A DNA stretch of 64,000 nt, taken from NCBI GenBank assembly GCA_000697665.1, contig KL197719.1, positions 567,968-631,967 of the forward strand, read 5' to 3'. The position numbers and the translations under genes are program-made. Each line of letters starts with the position of its first letter. The stretch's first letter is position 1. Source of the DNA: Jaapia argillacea MUCL 33604. Lineage: Eukaryota > Basidiomycota > Agaricomycetes > Jaapiales > Jaapiaceae. Shown here piece after piece: positions 23,212 to 36,000 of this stretch. The notes below the pieces were generated by a model. It was not told the DNA's origin, made no database searches, and saw nothing but the letters and a program-made list of their open reading frames with translations.

Positions 23212-26200
23212 ATGGCCAGTGCCAGCAAGCCCATCGTCAACTCTGCCCACCAGCCAGGCCTCACTTGCCTCACATTTTCTCGAGATGGATCGTGAGAGAC
23301 AATTCCTCGACTTTCTCTTATTCGCCACTCAAATTTGTTTGCACCTTCCCTAGGCTTGCATATACGGGAGGGACGGACTCTCTCGTTCGTATATGGCGAC
23401 CAGATCTCGGGACAGATTACGAACCTGATGTCGCGGTTGAGGCAAACGAAGCTGTGACATCCATTGTTGCTGCTGTACGTTTTCTCTCCTTGGGTTTCGG
23501 GGGAAACGCTCAGTCCGTGCTTAGAGCGACTGTTGGCTGTCGGGAAGCGACGATTCTCAAGTAAGACGATATGCGAAGGGAAAGAACGATCTTGAAGGAC
23601 TGATAACAACCGCTAATGGTGTATCTATTCGGTCTCTGGCTGTGGATCCGGAGGGAAGGCGGGTGGCCGTTGCGTCAGAGTGCGTTGAACGTTGGAGTCC
23701 TGTGTTGCTGTTTTCACTCCCTTTTACAGGGAATCATTTGTCAAGATCATTGACCTAGAAGATACCTCCAAAATAACATTACTCCAAGGTCACAAGAGAT
23801 GTATAAGGCGGGTGACTTGGCATCCCTCTGGGTCGCTATTGGTATGTTCACCATTCTCCATAACTATCAGCATCTAAACGCCCAGTAGACCACTAGTGGA
23901 GCAGAAGGAGATATCATCGTCTGGAACGTTTCGGAGCAGGAGCCGAAGCAAGAGAAAGTCATTGAAGGTGTCATTCCCACTGTGATAGACATGCAGTACG
24001 TCACAGCGGTTCACCCGGGGGATGTGCCATTAATCCCTGTTAAGGTCGCTGCAGTTTGGCCATGACTGCTCTGCGGTCTGGCATACATCAGGACAGTATT
24101 TCTTCGCTCCATCCCGAACGCACGGTCCGTTTCTCCCTCTCGTCATCTTTCTTAATCTTGCCCTGATGTCTTTCCAGAAATTGTCACGATTGCGAGAAGT
24201 GACTGGACAAAGTCTTCTACGTTCTCTGATGATGCTTCGTTGGGAGACATCACTGCTCTTGCACTTTCACCAAACGGTGTTTATCTTGCGTCTGCATCCA
24301 AAGCTGGTGTATTTATTTGGTCCACTCAGACACGTCGTGTCCTATTCAGGTCCGCATTTGTCTCCGTATGTTAATCCACACTAACTCTTCATTGTGGTAT
24401 GATAGATTTCCTGGGACACCAGATGCTAGCATATGTCAGCTCGCTTTTTCTCCGACCAAAAATCTTCTCGCGTGGACAGACACGGAGGGAATCCTCACTC
24501 GAATTCCTACCGTTATCCCCTCGACTTCGCCCGATCCTGTCAAATTCCCATCAGGTGCTACCTCGACGACAGTACCAGTGAAGCGTAGATTGACACCATC
24601 CCTGTTTGATGATGGCATGGACGACATCGCGAAATTGGCAGGTGATGGGGACGGTGATGCTGAGATGGTCGACTTGGATAACGACGATTGGATTCTTGAC
24701 GATCTAGGAGGTGGAATGGAGGATGATACTGAACATAAAAAAGGTCGAGGAGATGGATTTGTGAAGGAGATGGGTATGAACTTCTCCGATCCTTTAGATC
24801 TAACTTTCTGAATTGGTCTCTACAGTTAGTGTCACCAAGGCTCAGCCTGCTTTCCAGCCTGGGGCGACACCGATGGAAAACAAGAAGCGATATCTGGGTA
24901 TTGATTCTCGCTTGTGCTTGTCTCGACCTGGACTGAATTTCGTCCAGCATACAATACCATCGGGGTCATTGAAGTGACTGACCAAGATACCCACCACATC
25001 GTGAACGTAGAGTTTCATGACCAATCAACCCGGAAAGGAACCCATTTCACCGACCACTTCAAATATGACCTTGCTTCTCTTGGTATGCTCTTCCGTCATG
25101 GTCTACAACCCGGAATGACGCTAATCTGCCCCAGGCGAGCGCGGCGCGCTATATGCTTGCCAGCCTGAGAATAACCACCCAGCTCATGTCGCTTACAAGC
25201 CCTATGGAACGTGGGCCTCTCAGGGTGAATGGACTTACGACCTTCCAATGGACATTAAAGTTTTAGGAATTGCTGCTGGTGGCCCGCCACCAACCAAGTC
25301 CCAACGCGTCAAGTCCGACGGTGACCTCGGAGGCAACGGAAACGTTGTCATCGCCACCAGCCAGAACGAACTTACATTCCTGAGTGGGAGTGGTATCGAG
25401 CGGTATAGCATTGGTTTGGATGGTGATTTTGTGACGATGGTCGCTGGGCCGGAGTGGGTCTTTGTCGTGCACCGAGATGGGGCAACCACAATAGATGGTC
25501 TGTCTGCGTTTCCCCTCTTGCATTGTCGAGCTCATGTCTTTCGCAGGATCGCAGAACCTGACCGGAACTCTCATTGATTTCGAAGACTTCTGTGTCTTAC
25601 AAGAACGAAGATTGCCAATTCCTAAGGGTCATACACTCCGATGGGTTGGAATTACTGATGCAGGAGTAAGCACAGAGCTCTCGCACCTGTGTCGGAAGCT
25701 GATGGGTTCCAGGCGCCAGCTTTCTATGACTCTGCTGGAGTCATGCACCTCATGCCCCGCTTCAGAATACCTCTTCGGGCTACTTGGGCCCGGATACTCG
25801 ACACAAACACACTCGAAAGACGAGAAGGGAAGGATGAATCGTATTGGCCTGTAGGAGTCACTGGTGACTCGTTCATGTGTGTTATTCTCAAGGTTCGACG
25901 CCCATGTCCCCAGCTGGGTATGTGAGTTGACGCGCTTCCTTCGCAGGGGAGGCAACTGTATCCCGGCTTCCCAAGACCACTGATCCAAGAGTTGCCCCTT
26001 CGACTACCTTTCCGTCGCAAAGACGCCATAGAAGGCCCTTTGGAAGAGTTGTAGGTGTCATCTGCTTGCTCTCAGACACTTGTCTCACTTCGCTTGCCCT
26101 TAGTTTTGCACGAGAATCTCTACACCTCGATATTGCTCGTGATGCCCTAGGAGACGAACTTATCACTGATGAAATATCTCGCCGCGAGCTGGCATTAGAC

Positions 26201-27461
26201 AAGGAGTTGATTCGGCTCATCCAGAACGCTTGTAAAAATGACAAGTTACCTCGCGCCCTTGACCTTACAAGAATGCTTCACCACGTTCCCTCCTTCGACA
26301 TGGCTGTCAAAGTCGCTTCTTTCTATCATCTCATTGGTCTACAAGAAAAGATGGAGGTTCTCAAGGCAAATCGTGACGGTGAAGACCGCCTGACGGAATC
26401 GCGCGACAAGCGAAAACAGTGGACGAGGGACTCTGAGCCTCGTCTCCCGCCTCGATTACCGCAGACAGAATTGACGTCGTCTTCCAAGCCCTTCCAAGAT
26501 TTTCGGCCGCCACCACCCATATCCCGACCAGGACTTGCGCGTGCCAAACCTAACGGAATTGGAGAGCACTCCAGTAACTACCTTGCAAACACTTCAGTAG
26601 CGGGGCCGTCGCGCCAGAGCCAGGATCACGAGCGTTCATTTTCTCCTCCAGCTGGAAAGAGAAAACGCGACGAGTCTGAAGTGCCTATTGGGGAAGCCCT
26701 TTCTGCGGCCAGTGGAGACGAGCCCAAACCACGCCCTTTCAAGGAACCACAAGCTCGGCCTACGATTACCTCGAAACCTAGTGCGTGACCTCTTGCGATT
26801 ATGTCTCATGCCAACGCTGCTGACCATACCCTCAGAGACCAACCCCTTTGCCAAGAAGGGCAATGCTGAAGCATCTCGAAATCCCTTTGCAAGGAATGCC
26901 GTGGAGAATAAATCCCTCCATAAAAGCGAGAGTTTCTTTGATCGGGTGGAGGCTGCTGAGTCTGACAAGGGCAAACGTAAGACCATCAATGAGAGGCCCG
27001 GTCGAAATCTTCAGTTGACGTATAACTTCCATAGGTCCTGCCCCAGGGAAGGATAAGAAGAACGGGAAGCAGACTACTCTCTTCGGACTGCCTCCTGGCC
27101 CTCCTCCTGAAAAGAAAGTCAGGAAGAAGAAAGCATTGGACGCCAATGAAGACGAGACGCAAAGTCAATCCCAAGCCGAGACACAAACACAGCAGGAGGA
27201 AACGATTCCTGCAGATTCTCAAGCCACGGATATCACAATGACCGATGATTCTCAGATGATAGAAACCCAACTCATCGAACCAACATCCGAAAGAAACACG
27301 CCCGAACGCGAGATAGAGACACAACTTGTACGTGGATTCCCTCCTTTCTGCCAAGTGAGAGGCTGATATCGACGGTGGAACAGACTAATAGTCCTGGTGC
27401 GATCGAATGGCCGGCATCACCTGCTGCGGGGGAATCAACACTGGAAGTTGAGGGTTCTTGA
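23212..27461 (+). CDS. CTF4: Ctf4/Mcl1/AND-1 replisome adaptor
   Basis: This is the trimeric hub that ties the CMG helicase to DNA polymerase alpha and cohesion factors in the nucleus. The start at 23212 gives [17 protein letters not shown]. The N-terminal WD40 propeller spans roughly the first 320 residues ([63 protein letters not shown]). An acidic linker follows, then the second, trimer-forming propeller ([46 protein letters not shown]). The C-terminal helical block is [29 protein letters not shown]. The tail has two NPF motifs ([14 protein letters not shown]), a PIP-like KQTTLFGL and a dense SQ/TQ cluster. No HMG box is present, unlike metazoan AND-1. There are about 14 exons. The stop is only 99 bases from the stop of the convergent gene. 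Confidence 0.95.
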
Positions 27462-27560
27462 ACTCCGATGTTCGAGGTAGGTAGTATGTGGGAACACAAT
27501 ATTGTATAGATTGATTAGTAGGTGTACCCACGAGAGAAACCCTTCCTGGAAATATATTCC

Positions 27561-29182
27561 CTATGACCTTTCCCTGTCATCCGAGAACCCAGCTGAGATC
27601 ATCAATGACTAACAGAAGGTAAGCATCAAAGGCGTTGGTTATGCTTGGGAAGGCAGGATGGACTTACATCAGGAGCGAAAGGCCAATTATCAAACGCTCG
27701 GAGGATGAGGGCCCAGTCTTTGACGCTCAGTTTCTTGACTGGCAGGCGGATATCGACACGTTCGTTTGCTGGAAGACTTTCATCCGTGAGTGTGGCAAGT
27801 AGGGACTTGGCTCCTGGTGCGAGAGAACTAGGAGCGGTCTTGTCAGAAATGCGAAGGGAACCAAGATGAAAGGACAGTTACTTGATCGCAGTCTTGAGCG
27901 GAGTCGACTTCAATACAAAAAGTCTCCTGAGAACGAAATCCCATTTATCCAACATCCCAGCCGTGATCACCTATATCAAAGCAGTGTTAGTCGCTACGAC
28001 ACGCCAACCAGCAGAACCTAGCTCAAAACAACACACCTGATCTTTCAGAGGTAATATGTTGACAGCGGCGAGCGGCGTCCCAAGTCTTTTACTCTCTGAT
28101 TTGCTCTCGTTGAGTCTGACTACGTCAGGGTGCCAATGGTCGTTGTGTGGCAGGAGAGTAGAACAAGGTAGGGATAAGGCACTGGTTGCTGAAGCTTCGG
28201 CCATGATGGTGACTTTGCATCGTTGGAGGTCTTTTGGTCCGGATGACAGTCGCTAGTGTGCGTAAACAGAGTCGAGTAGTTGTTGAAGGATGGGTGGGAT
28301 GGAGGGTAAGGGAAAAGACGTACAGTCCACATGAATTCGCTCATGATTAAACTCATTGGAACTCGACCGTAGCGGAATAGCCACTGTCGCTCGGGCATGC
28401 AACGGAAAAATTGGGCCACCAGTTGTTCGCCTAGGATGGACTGAGGGATGTGTGAGATGAAATGCAAGTCCGGGTGAACTACAGGTGGAAAGCGTGAGCC
28501 CTCAAGACGAAATGTGAGTAGCAGAGCTTACCTTCGTCCCACGGATAATCTTGTGCAATCCCCTCCAGATGGCCTTCGTCGTGTAGTAGGCGGTAAGTAT
28601 CCCAGCCAAAACCGGACATAGGTATAACCTTGACCCGAGGATCCACGGCTTCTAAAGGCTGCATGTTGTCAGAGATGCATTGGACTTCGATGAGATGCTG
28701 AGATTTACACGCAGGTACTCCAAGTAGGGTGGGTAATCTTCCAGGACAATTAATTTTCGCATCCGACTCTCTGGAAGTTTCATTAGGGCCCTCGTTAGCT
28801 GTCCGGGACCTCCAAACGCGTTTCAAGTTAGTATGCCGCCCATTGCGCGTGGATAGACCTGTAACACACCAGGAAATGCTTCAATGACAACCTTGCCTAG
28901 CCCATTGGACTTATGACTAGGCTCCATTTTGTCCCAGTCCCAATAGATGAAGCTATTCGCGAGGCTGGCAGCGGTCTTTGGGTTTCGAACACATGTGCGA
29001 TCCTTGACGGGAAGTAGGGCTTTGAAGTATTTACGCCAATGGTCGAGGGGCGGGAGGTCGACACCTGGTTGGTGGTCAAAGACTTCTTGTTTCTTGCTAG
29101 CGTGGTGTGTGAGGGACGTGGAGAATAGTCGCCGAAGGGGTACGCGCGGTCGACAGCAGCTCGCCTCCCAGATAAGTGACAT
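27561..29182 (-). CDS. Mitochondrial transcription factor B / rRNA adenine dimethylase-like protein
   Basis: This belongs to the KsgA/Dim1 methyltransferase family, in the branch of mitochondrial mtTFB/Mtf1 factors. The first ATG, at 29182, gives a basic, Arg/Ser-rich presequence (MSLIWEASCCRPRVPLRRLF STSLTHHASKK) that fits mitochondrial import. The SAM-binding motif I is VVIEAFPGPGQLTRALMKLP, followed by LIVLEDYPPYLEYL and DPRVKVIPMSGFGWDTY. The usual NLPF/Y region appears as HFISHIPQSILGEQLVAQF, followed by RYGRVPMSLIMSEFMW. Later exons give TPLAAVNILPLKDQV and LPVKKLSVKDWALILRAF. The last exon begins after an intron near 27610-27667, and the stop is at 27561 if that junction is right. It may act in mitochondrial transcription initiation, small-subunit rRNA dimethylation or both; the sequence does not decide. 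Confidence 0.78.
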
Positions 29183-29990
29183 TCGCAGGGAGACAATCTT
29201 CGGGAACAGAGACAAGTCGAAGTTGTTGAGATGCCGACAAGGCAAATTATTAGCACGTGATCCGCATGCCGCTGTGAGCCTGAGAACTGGCAAGCAGCGA
29301 GCCCATCAGCTGCGAAAACTGAACTGATTCTCCATGCCCTCTGTTCGTCGTTGGAAGTATCAACAAGGATCGACCAAACAGACCCAGTTTGACCTTTACA
29401 CAAAAGTTGGACTTGCACGAACTCCTTGATCGTACAGCCTCTCTTCTCTTGCCGCGCAGTCGACGATCACATCAATGATTTCATTACTCTGCGAGGAAAC
29501 GTCTCGTCATCCCAGACAAACCGCACAAACAGAGCGCACGCACGCACAACTTTGCCGGAATGGGAGGGTAATTCTTCCTACAGTATTCCGCAGTTGGCAA
29601 GCAAATTGATCACAGCTGTTTTCATAACAATATCGATGTCGCTTTGTTCTGAACACCGACCTGCTTCCGATCATATCCATCACAACGTTTAACGCTTCTC
29701 TCAATCAATGGCAGGCTGTGCTACTTTGATCCACCGATGCCCCTCCTGGATAAGGCCTAAGGCACTCCACCCCTGCCACTTGGCCGTAAGGGGACGCGTA
29801 CTACTGTACAGAGTACGGCCAATTATTGCGTCGCCATCTCGTTCTGCGCACCAAGGAAACTGTGTTGTCCGGAATTCTCGGTATATGGACCTGATCCATT
29901 GAGTATTTAACGACCCGAGGGTGTAGGCACGGTCTCCATCAAGCCCCTTCACCACTTCCCCATTCTCTGAACACCAGTCCAACCCGAAAC
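29183..29990. other. Divergent promoter region
   Basis: About 800 bases between the starts of the mtTFB-like gene (minus) and the dehydrogenase (plus). A TATTTAA box at 29904-29910 lies about 80 bases before the dehydrogenase ATG. Otherwise I see nothing specific. Confidence 0.4.
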
Positions 29991-31466
29991 ATGAGCCAGT
30001 TCTGCAACATCGTCGCCCAATCTTTCCCCGGAAAACCTACTTACTCCACTGAAGAGATCCCTGATCTTTCAGGCAAGGTCATGATCGTCACTGGTGAGCA
30101 TAGTGTCGGTTGGTCTCCTTACCATCTCCCACCTCTCAATCCGTTGTATTATAGGCGGTAACACAGGCATCGGCAAAGAAACTATCAAGGTGCGCACATC
30201 CCTTCCCCATCCAACTTCATCCATCCAATTTATTTCTCCCCTTTTCAGGCCCTCCTGACCCATAACGCCAAAGTCTACATGGCTGCCCGTAGCAAGTCCA
30301 AAGCTGAAGCCGCCATTCAGGATTTGAAAGATCAAACTGGTAAAGAATCCTTATTCCTCGAACTTGACCTATCCAATTTGGCCAGTGTACGCAAGTCGGC
30401 GGAAGAATATCTCAGGTTCGTCTAGTTTTCATCCCGTTGGAACCCTCCGATAAAATGTGTCTGATTGTGTGAACTTCTTAGCAAGGAGAAGGAGCTCAAT
30501 GTGTTATTTAATAACGCGTATGTTCTTTCACACTGACTCTCGGAGGTCTACTGATCATGGATGGTAGGGGTCTCATGTTCCCTCCTCTTGACCAAATAAC
30601 CGCAGACGGCTACGACATCCAATTTGGGACCAATGTCCTTGGTCAGTTTGCCCTGTTGTTTTGCCTTCCGATAGGCGGCTAAATCCCCCATCCCCCTTTC
30701 ACCAGGACCCTTCCTCTTCACCAAGCTCCTCATTCCCACCCTCATAGCCGGCTCCCAATCCTCCTCCGACCATAAATCCCGCATCATAACCACTTCCTCC
30801 CAAGGCCATTACTTCTACAATCTTAATTGGGATACTTTCGTTGATGGACCTACGAGGAAGAATATGACTACTGAGAACTTGTATTATCAGAGCAAATTTG
30901 TGAGTTTTTCCAATTCCATCACGGGTATTTGGTGGGGTTTATCAAGTGACCGGTGTAGGCGAATGTGGTTATTGCGAGGGAATTGGCGCAACGATATGGG
31001 GAGCAAGGGATCGTGTCTATCTCTGTTAACCCAGGTAAGCCCGTCACAGGGTGTCCTTTGCACACTCGCACTTGTTTATCGAACAATGGTCGCAGGGAAC
31101 ATCAAGACGGATCTACAACGCCACGTCTCGGATTGCAAAAACAAGCTTGCCGTACGTCTCCTTCCAATGGACCCGTCGCAAAGTCCTAACTATATCTTAT
31201 GCACAGAATGCACTACACCTTCTCAGCCCAACAGAATATGGGGCTTTGACCCAGTTGTACGCTGGCACAGCTGTCGAGACTGCCGAAGCTAACGGCAAGG
31301 TGAGTCGATCTTTGACATGGAATTATTGGTGGTGTTGACCGGTTGCGCGGTGGGACAGTACTTTATGCCATGGGCGAAGGAGGGTGAGCCGAACAAGGCT
31401 GCTTTGGACCCTCAGACTGGGGAAAGGTTGTGGGGTTGGTGCGAGGAGCAGGTCAAGAAGTTCTGA
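29991..31466 (+). CDS. NAD(P)-dependent short-chain dehydrogenase/reductase
   Basis: This is a classical-type SDR related to retinol-dehydrogenase/WWOX-like fungal enzymes. The start at 29991 gives [14 protein letters not shown]. The Rossmann motif is [12 protein letters not shown] (TGxxxGIG). NNAG follows in LFNNAGLMFPP. The active-site Ser lies in [11 protein letters not shown], and the catalytic YxxxK in [28 protein letters not shown] is the usual PG-motif region. It has about nine short exons and ends EEQVKKF. The length, about 310 aa, is normal. No signal peptide is seen. The substrate cannot be told from sequence. Its 3' end converges on the I9 inhibitor gene, with 149 bases between stops. 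Confidence 0.92.
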
Positions 31467-31615
31467 GGGGTTATCACTTGTATGGAATGTATTACTAGCG
31501 CCTGGACGATGCCTTGTAAGGAATTCGCTCATAGTCAAGATGTTTCTTGTCCAGATAGAGGGTCCTAGTGAGACGCTGTGTCCCGAGATATTACATGTAC
31601 GAGCAAACGTTACGA

Positions 31616-32076
31616 TTAGAAGATTGATAAGACTTGATCTTCCTCTGTAGTAAATGCGGACTTCAGACGCGGATGAGAACGTCTGATGATTCCAAGACTG
31701 ACCTATGTAGTCGATGGGTCCTCCCACAAGGCTTTGTAGTTGTGAAAAGTACGAATCGGGGATGGTAGCGGAGAATCCCTATCACAGCATCCTTGAGCTT
31801 CTGCGGATGAAATGGGAGAGAGATGGAGGAGCTGACCTTCAAGACACTTGTGTAAACTTCACGAATCTGACCGCCTGTACGCAGCCGACATGTATGGGCA
31901 CAGAACTTATGTGAAATTGGCTGGGGGAGAAGATAGGCTCACCGGCGGATCTTACTCCAGCAACGGCGTCCAGGATTTGGTCGTTAGTGACATAGTCCTT
32001 GAAGACGACGATATACACTATCAGGGCGTTATATCAGCGATATCTGGAGCAGATTGCGATACTTACTTCCAGACAT
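31616..32076 (-). CDS. I9-type serine protease (subtilisin) inhibitor
   Basis: This is a free-standing inhibitor-I9 domain like Pleurotus POIA1 and yeast Pbi2. Such proteins fold like a subtilisin propeptide and inhibit vacuolar proteinase B or other subtilases in the cell. Five exons splice into 75 codons plus a stop: 32067-32076, 31943-32017, 31874-31837, 31778-31703 and 31644-31616, all with GT...AG introns. The product begins MSGMYIVVFKDYVTNDQ. It continues GGQIREVYTSVLKGFSATIP and DSYFSQLQSLVGGPIDYI, and ends EEDQVLSIF. The YIVVFKD strand and the GFSATIPD motif are the family hallmarks. The length equals that of Pbi2/POIA1, and there is no signal peptide. The first coding exon is only 10 bases, so single-frame searches would miss it. 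Confidence 0.82.
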
Positions 32077-33085
32077 GATGTGTTTGTAGTGATCGTATGT
32101 GGGTTAGGGGCGGCTTCGCCGCAGCCATAAGCTCGGGCGTGACGAGTTCTCGTCACATTCCTGCAATCACCTGCTATCACTCGAGTACTCTCGAGAAGTA
32201 ACGGGGTGAACAAATGTAGGGCCCAGTCGACTCCAGGTGAGGTCAGGTGCATAGCTCTGGATATGGTATATGTAGGGGACAACTGACACTCTGCCTAACA
32301 GTACTACCTACATAAACAGGTCGCGATCCCTAAGAAGTGGTCGGGGAGTTTAACCTCCGAGGTCTTGATAGGAGCGTCCCGGCCGTACCCGAAAGCTTAT
32401 GAACCTTGACAGTGGAATCAAGAGACAATGGACATCAACGAGAATGGACGAGCAGCCTTCCGATACAGAGATCACGAAGGACTTATGGAGAATTGCAGAT
32501 AACTCGTCGGGGAAACGGGGGCAGATCTTAAAGATCGAGGGTTGCCACTCGAGAAGCAACGATCTGCTTGATCGAAATGCTAAAAAGCCAATGCAGGTGA
32601 ACGGAACTACTTCCTGAAATCTTTCGTCAGCGGCCTCCCTTCGGCGTTTAGGCATAGGAAACGCACATGGTATTAAGCTCCTGTGAGACAAAGGGCGAGA
32701 ATCAAAGCAATCACAAGGCTATTATTCGTCACTTCGGAAAGAATGACCAGCGCAGAGAATAATGGGAATTCTCGGTATTTGGCTTTATTTGTCAATGGTT
32801 GAGTTTACGCTTGTGGCGTTGGTCCTTAGTGCACGCTGCAACCTCGAGGCAGGATTTTGCCATTTCTCTCTGTTCAGTTCCAGATTTGCGCTCTATCTGC
32901 ACGACTTCTTGCACATACAAGTATACCCTCGGGCACCTAGCTATACCGTTATATCTTAACTACCCAGCGGATCTACCGGATTTCTACGCTTTCTTCTGCT
33001 TCTCACCCACCATTTGCTACTGCTCCACTCCAACTGTCGTTTGTCTAACAAAACCCACCCGAGGCTGCTCACGAAGTGATAACTC
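32077..33085. other. Divergent promoter region with palindromes
   Basis: About 1 kb between the I9 inhibitor start (minus) and the large protein start (plus). Near the inhibitor there are two inverted repeats: GCGGC/GCCGC with a 3-base loop at 32110-32122, and GTGACGAG/CTCGTCAC around TT at 32139-32156. A CTCGAG...CTCGAG pair follows near 32178. I recognised no gene here. Confidence 0.4.
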
Positions 33086-36000
33086 ATGTCTGCCTTTGGC
33101 ATGAACGAAGAGGGGAAGGAGGTGTTGAGACCGATTCTCATGAGGTCGAGCACACCAGGTTCGTCTCTGCACTACTTCTGCAATTGTTGATCCAAACTAA
33201 AATGGGCGGATTTGCAGCTGCCAGTGAGAAAGGTGAAAGCTTTGGTTTGTATGCCATTGTCCATCGCTCACCTTGACCATTGTCACCAGTGTTGATGTAT
33301 CTGGAAAGCATGTCGCGAGAGGGTTTCATGTCAGACCCTGAGATGGAATCCGTTACAGATGGTCAACCGGGCAACACTTGGGGCCAGTGGGATCCCATGT
33401 CTCCCAAGATAACTGGGGGCTCCAACTACCGTGTGCCATCGCCTCGAGTACCTCCAAACGGAGGCCACAGCCTCGAAGAACTTGCACGCTCTCAAGTTAG
33501 TTATGGAGGAGTAAACGGCCAGGCTCACGATGCTGATGTAGAGTCGAACATACAAGACAGAGGAGGCGACTCTGAGGTGGCGCACCAACACCCCACTGTG
33601 AGGAAGCTTCACCATATTCAACCCCCAACATACCACTAACCCTGTTGGTAGCACGAACCAGGTCCCGATGATGAACCGGGACCACGCTACATATCTTATG
33701 GATCGGGTCCCTCATTTGGTAATCTGGGTCCTCTCCGAGAGTCGAGTGCTCTTGGTGCTGGGCCATGGAACGGTTATCAGGTACGGTCGCCCCAACATCC
33801 GCGGACCACCGGCATGTTGACCAAACCACAGAGCACTCCTGCCAAGGCCGCAGGCGTTCCCTTGCCAGGCTCCGCTCTTTCCCCGAAAACAACGAGTGTT
33901 GGTATCAACATTGAGCCCCCTTCCAGTTCTGAATCGAAGAGGGCAAAGTCTCAGGCTCGGTCCGTGGCTTCCAAAGTTCCATCTCGTGTTTCAGAGAGGG
34001 ACGAGGTTGCGACCGTAACTGGTGTACGTTCCCATTGCTCCCTGATCCGCTATGACTTATCTCTTCGTTCAGTCACCACCACCTAATGAAGCTAACATGA
34101 GGCCCGCTTCTCGATCCCAATTATCCCGTGCTCCATCCCAGAAGTCAGGAGCTACTCAAAGAAGTCGTGTAACTGACAACGTTACTCAATACCCCCCTCT
34201 TCCGAATAGCTCTGTCTTACCTACGCTTGATATCCCCAAAACGCCGAAAGCGCCATCTAGGGCACCCTCCATCTCACCTTCAGACTCACCTTCCAATTAT
34301 AAACCCAAGCCATCTAAGCAGCCCTCTGCGAGAGCCATGAGCCCTGTCAGGTCGAACGACGGTTATGAGCAGTCTCCACGAGCCCAACCTCGCGACGTCC
34401 AATCGTACCAAGGTGGAGCAGGTAAGAGTAATGTTGTTTCCAATACAGCCACTTTACATGGAGCTGACCCTATTAAATCATCCTCGTTCAGCTCGATCGC
34501 ATGCTTCTGGTGCTTTGAGTCCCACGTCTGGCGCTGGCATGTCGTGGGCATTCTCCCCTCATAGACATGCACCCACCCAAGCTGACCTCTTCCACGCCGC
34601 TATGGGTGCCACGGGCGAACCCAAATCCCCACGATCTCCGTCGAAGCAGGCTTCTGCCATTCGTTCTCAGCTAAGCGGTTACCCAGAGCAGCAAGCTCGC
34701 GAGGGTGGTGTTACTCCGACTCCTTCTCGTCCGCAGTCACCATTGGATGCTATGAATGACGACGACCAACGACTCGTGCGGGATCTCTTGTCCAAGAGGG
34801 CGTCGCGGACGTCCATGGCTGCTTCAGCGTTGGAGACGGATATCCAGCAGTCACATTTCCATGATATGGAGTTGTGTATTCTGTTGCATGTATTGGAGGA
34901 CCCCATGCAGCACGAGATTACGAAGAGAGCTGTGAGGAAGGCTGTCCGAGGGCGTGTTAAGAAATTGGGTATGAAATATGATAATGAGGTGAGAGTCTTC
35001 TCCTTCGTAATCTTGATTTTAGTACTGAACTATGCCCTCCTCCCAGTCAATTAAACAATACAGAAAGTCATTCCACGACCATGACCCCACTGTTCACCTT
35101 CAACCCAACTACGTCCCTAGTTTCACGCAGGTATGATCCTCGACTACCTTATCCTGTCAGTTTGCTGAGTACCTCCAGCAGCAGGAGCCACCGGATTGGG
35201 CCAAGGAGTTGATGCAAGGCATGATTATCATGCAGCAACGCCTTGAAGGTCTCGGGCCTAAAATTGATAGCCTCAAGTCTTCCAAGGGATCGTACGCGGA
35301 AGAGCCGAGCTATCGCCACGACCATGACCAGGGTTATACGCAGTCTGAACTGGATAGATACGGTGAGACGCCGCAGACCCAGACGGTCAAGATCCAGACC
35401 CAGGCTACGGGAACTGTGGTTGAGTCTTTGTTCCAAGCTCCAGGAACCGACGTTGTCACACAATCTGTCACTGGACAGTCTCTACAACAACACGACGGAA
35501 CGATCCCAGAGGAGGAAGAGTTCGAAGAAGAAGACGTTGACCAGGCTCTGCACATTCGTGACTCTGAGGCTCGCCCAGCTACCATGAGCGAGTTGATGAT
35601 GGGTGGCCGAGATGATTCGCCCGGTCAGCAGTTCCTCGAAGAAGAGTTATACAAGTTGAGGATCAAGCGTAACGCCACAGGAAGTCACTCCGCTCTTTCT
35701 CACAAGACGTGGGAGGTGGCCCGAGAAGGGCCTGGTGCTGACTACGACGAAGACGACCACGAGGGAAATGTTGCTATCACTGAATCTGGTCTTCCTGAGA
35801 TTCCCGAGGATGGTAACACGGGAGTGTTCACAGACACGAGGAAGTCTTCCCCTCCTCTTCCCCCCATCCCACAGGAGAGGAGTCGCGATATGGTTCCATC
35901 TATGGGATGGCAACCCGATTATGGCTCAGAACCTCCCATTCCGCCCTGGCAACGAGTACATCAACGACTCCTCAGCTGGGCCATTGTATGGCCTATGACG

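Noticed and set aside
29183-29293. Longer N-terminus for the mtTFB-like protein
   Set aside because: It would begin at TTG; the ATG at 29182 already gives a good mitochondrial presequence.
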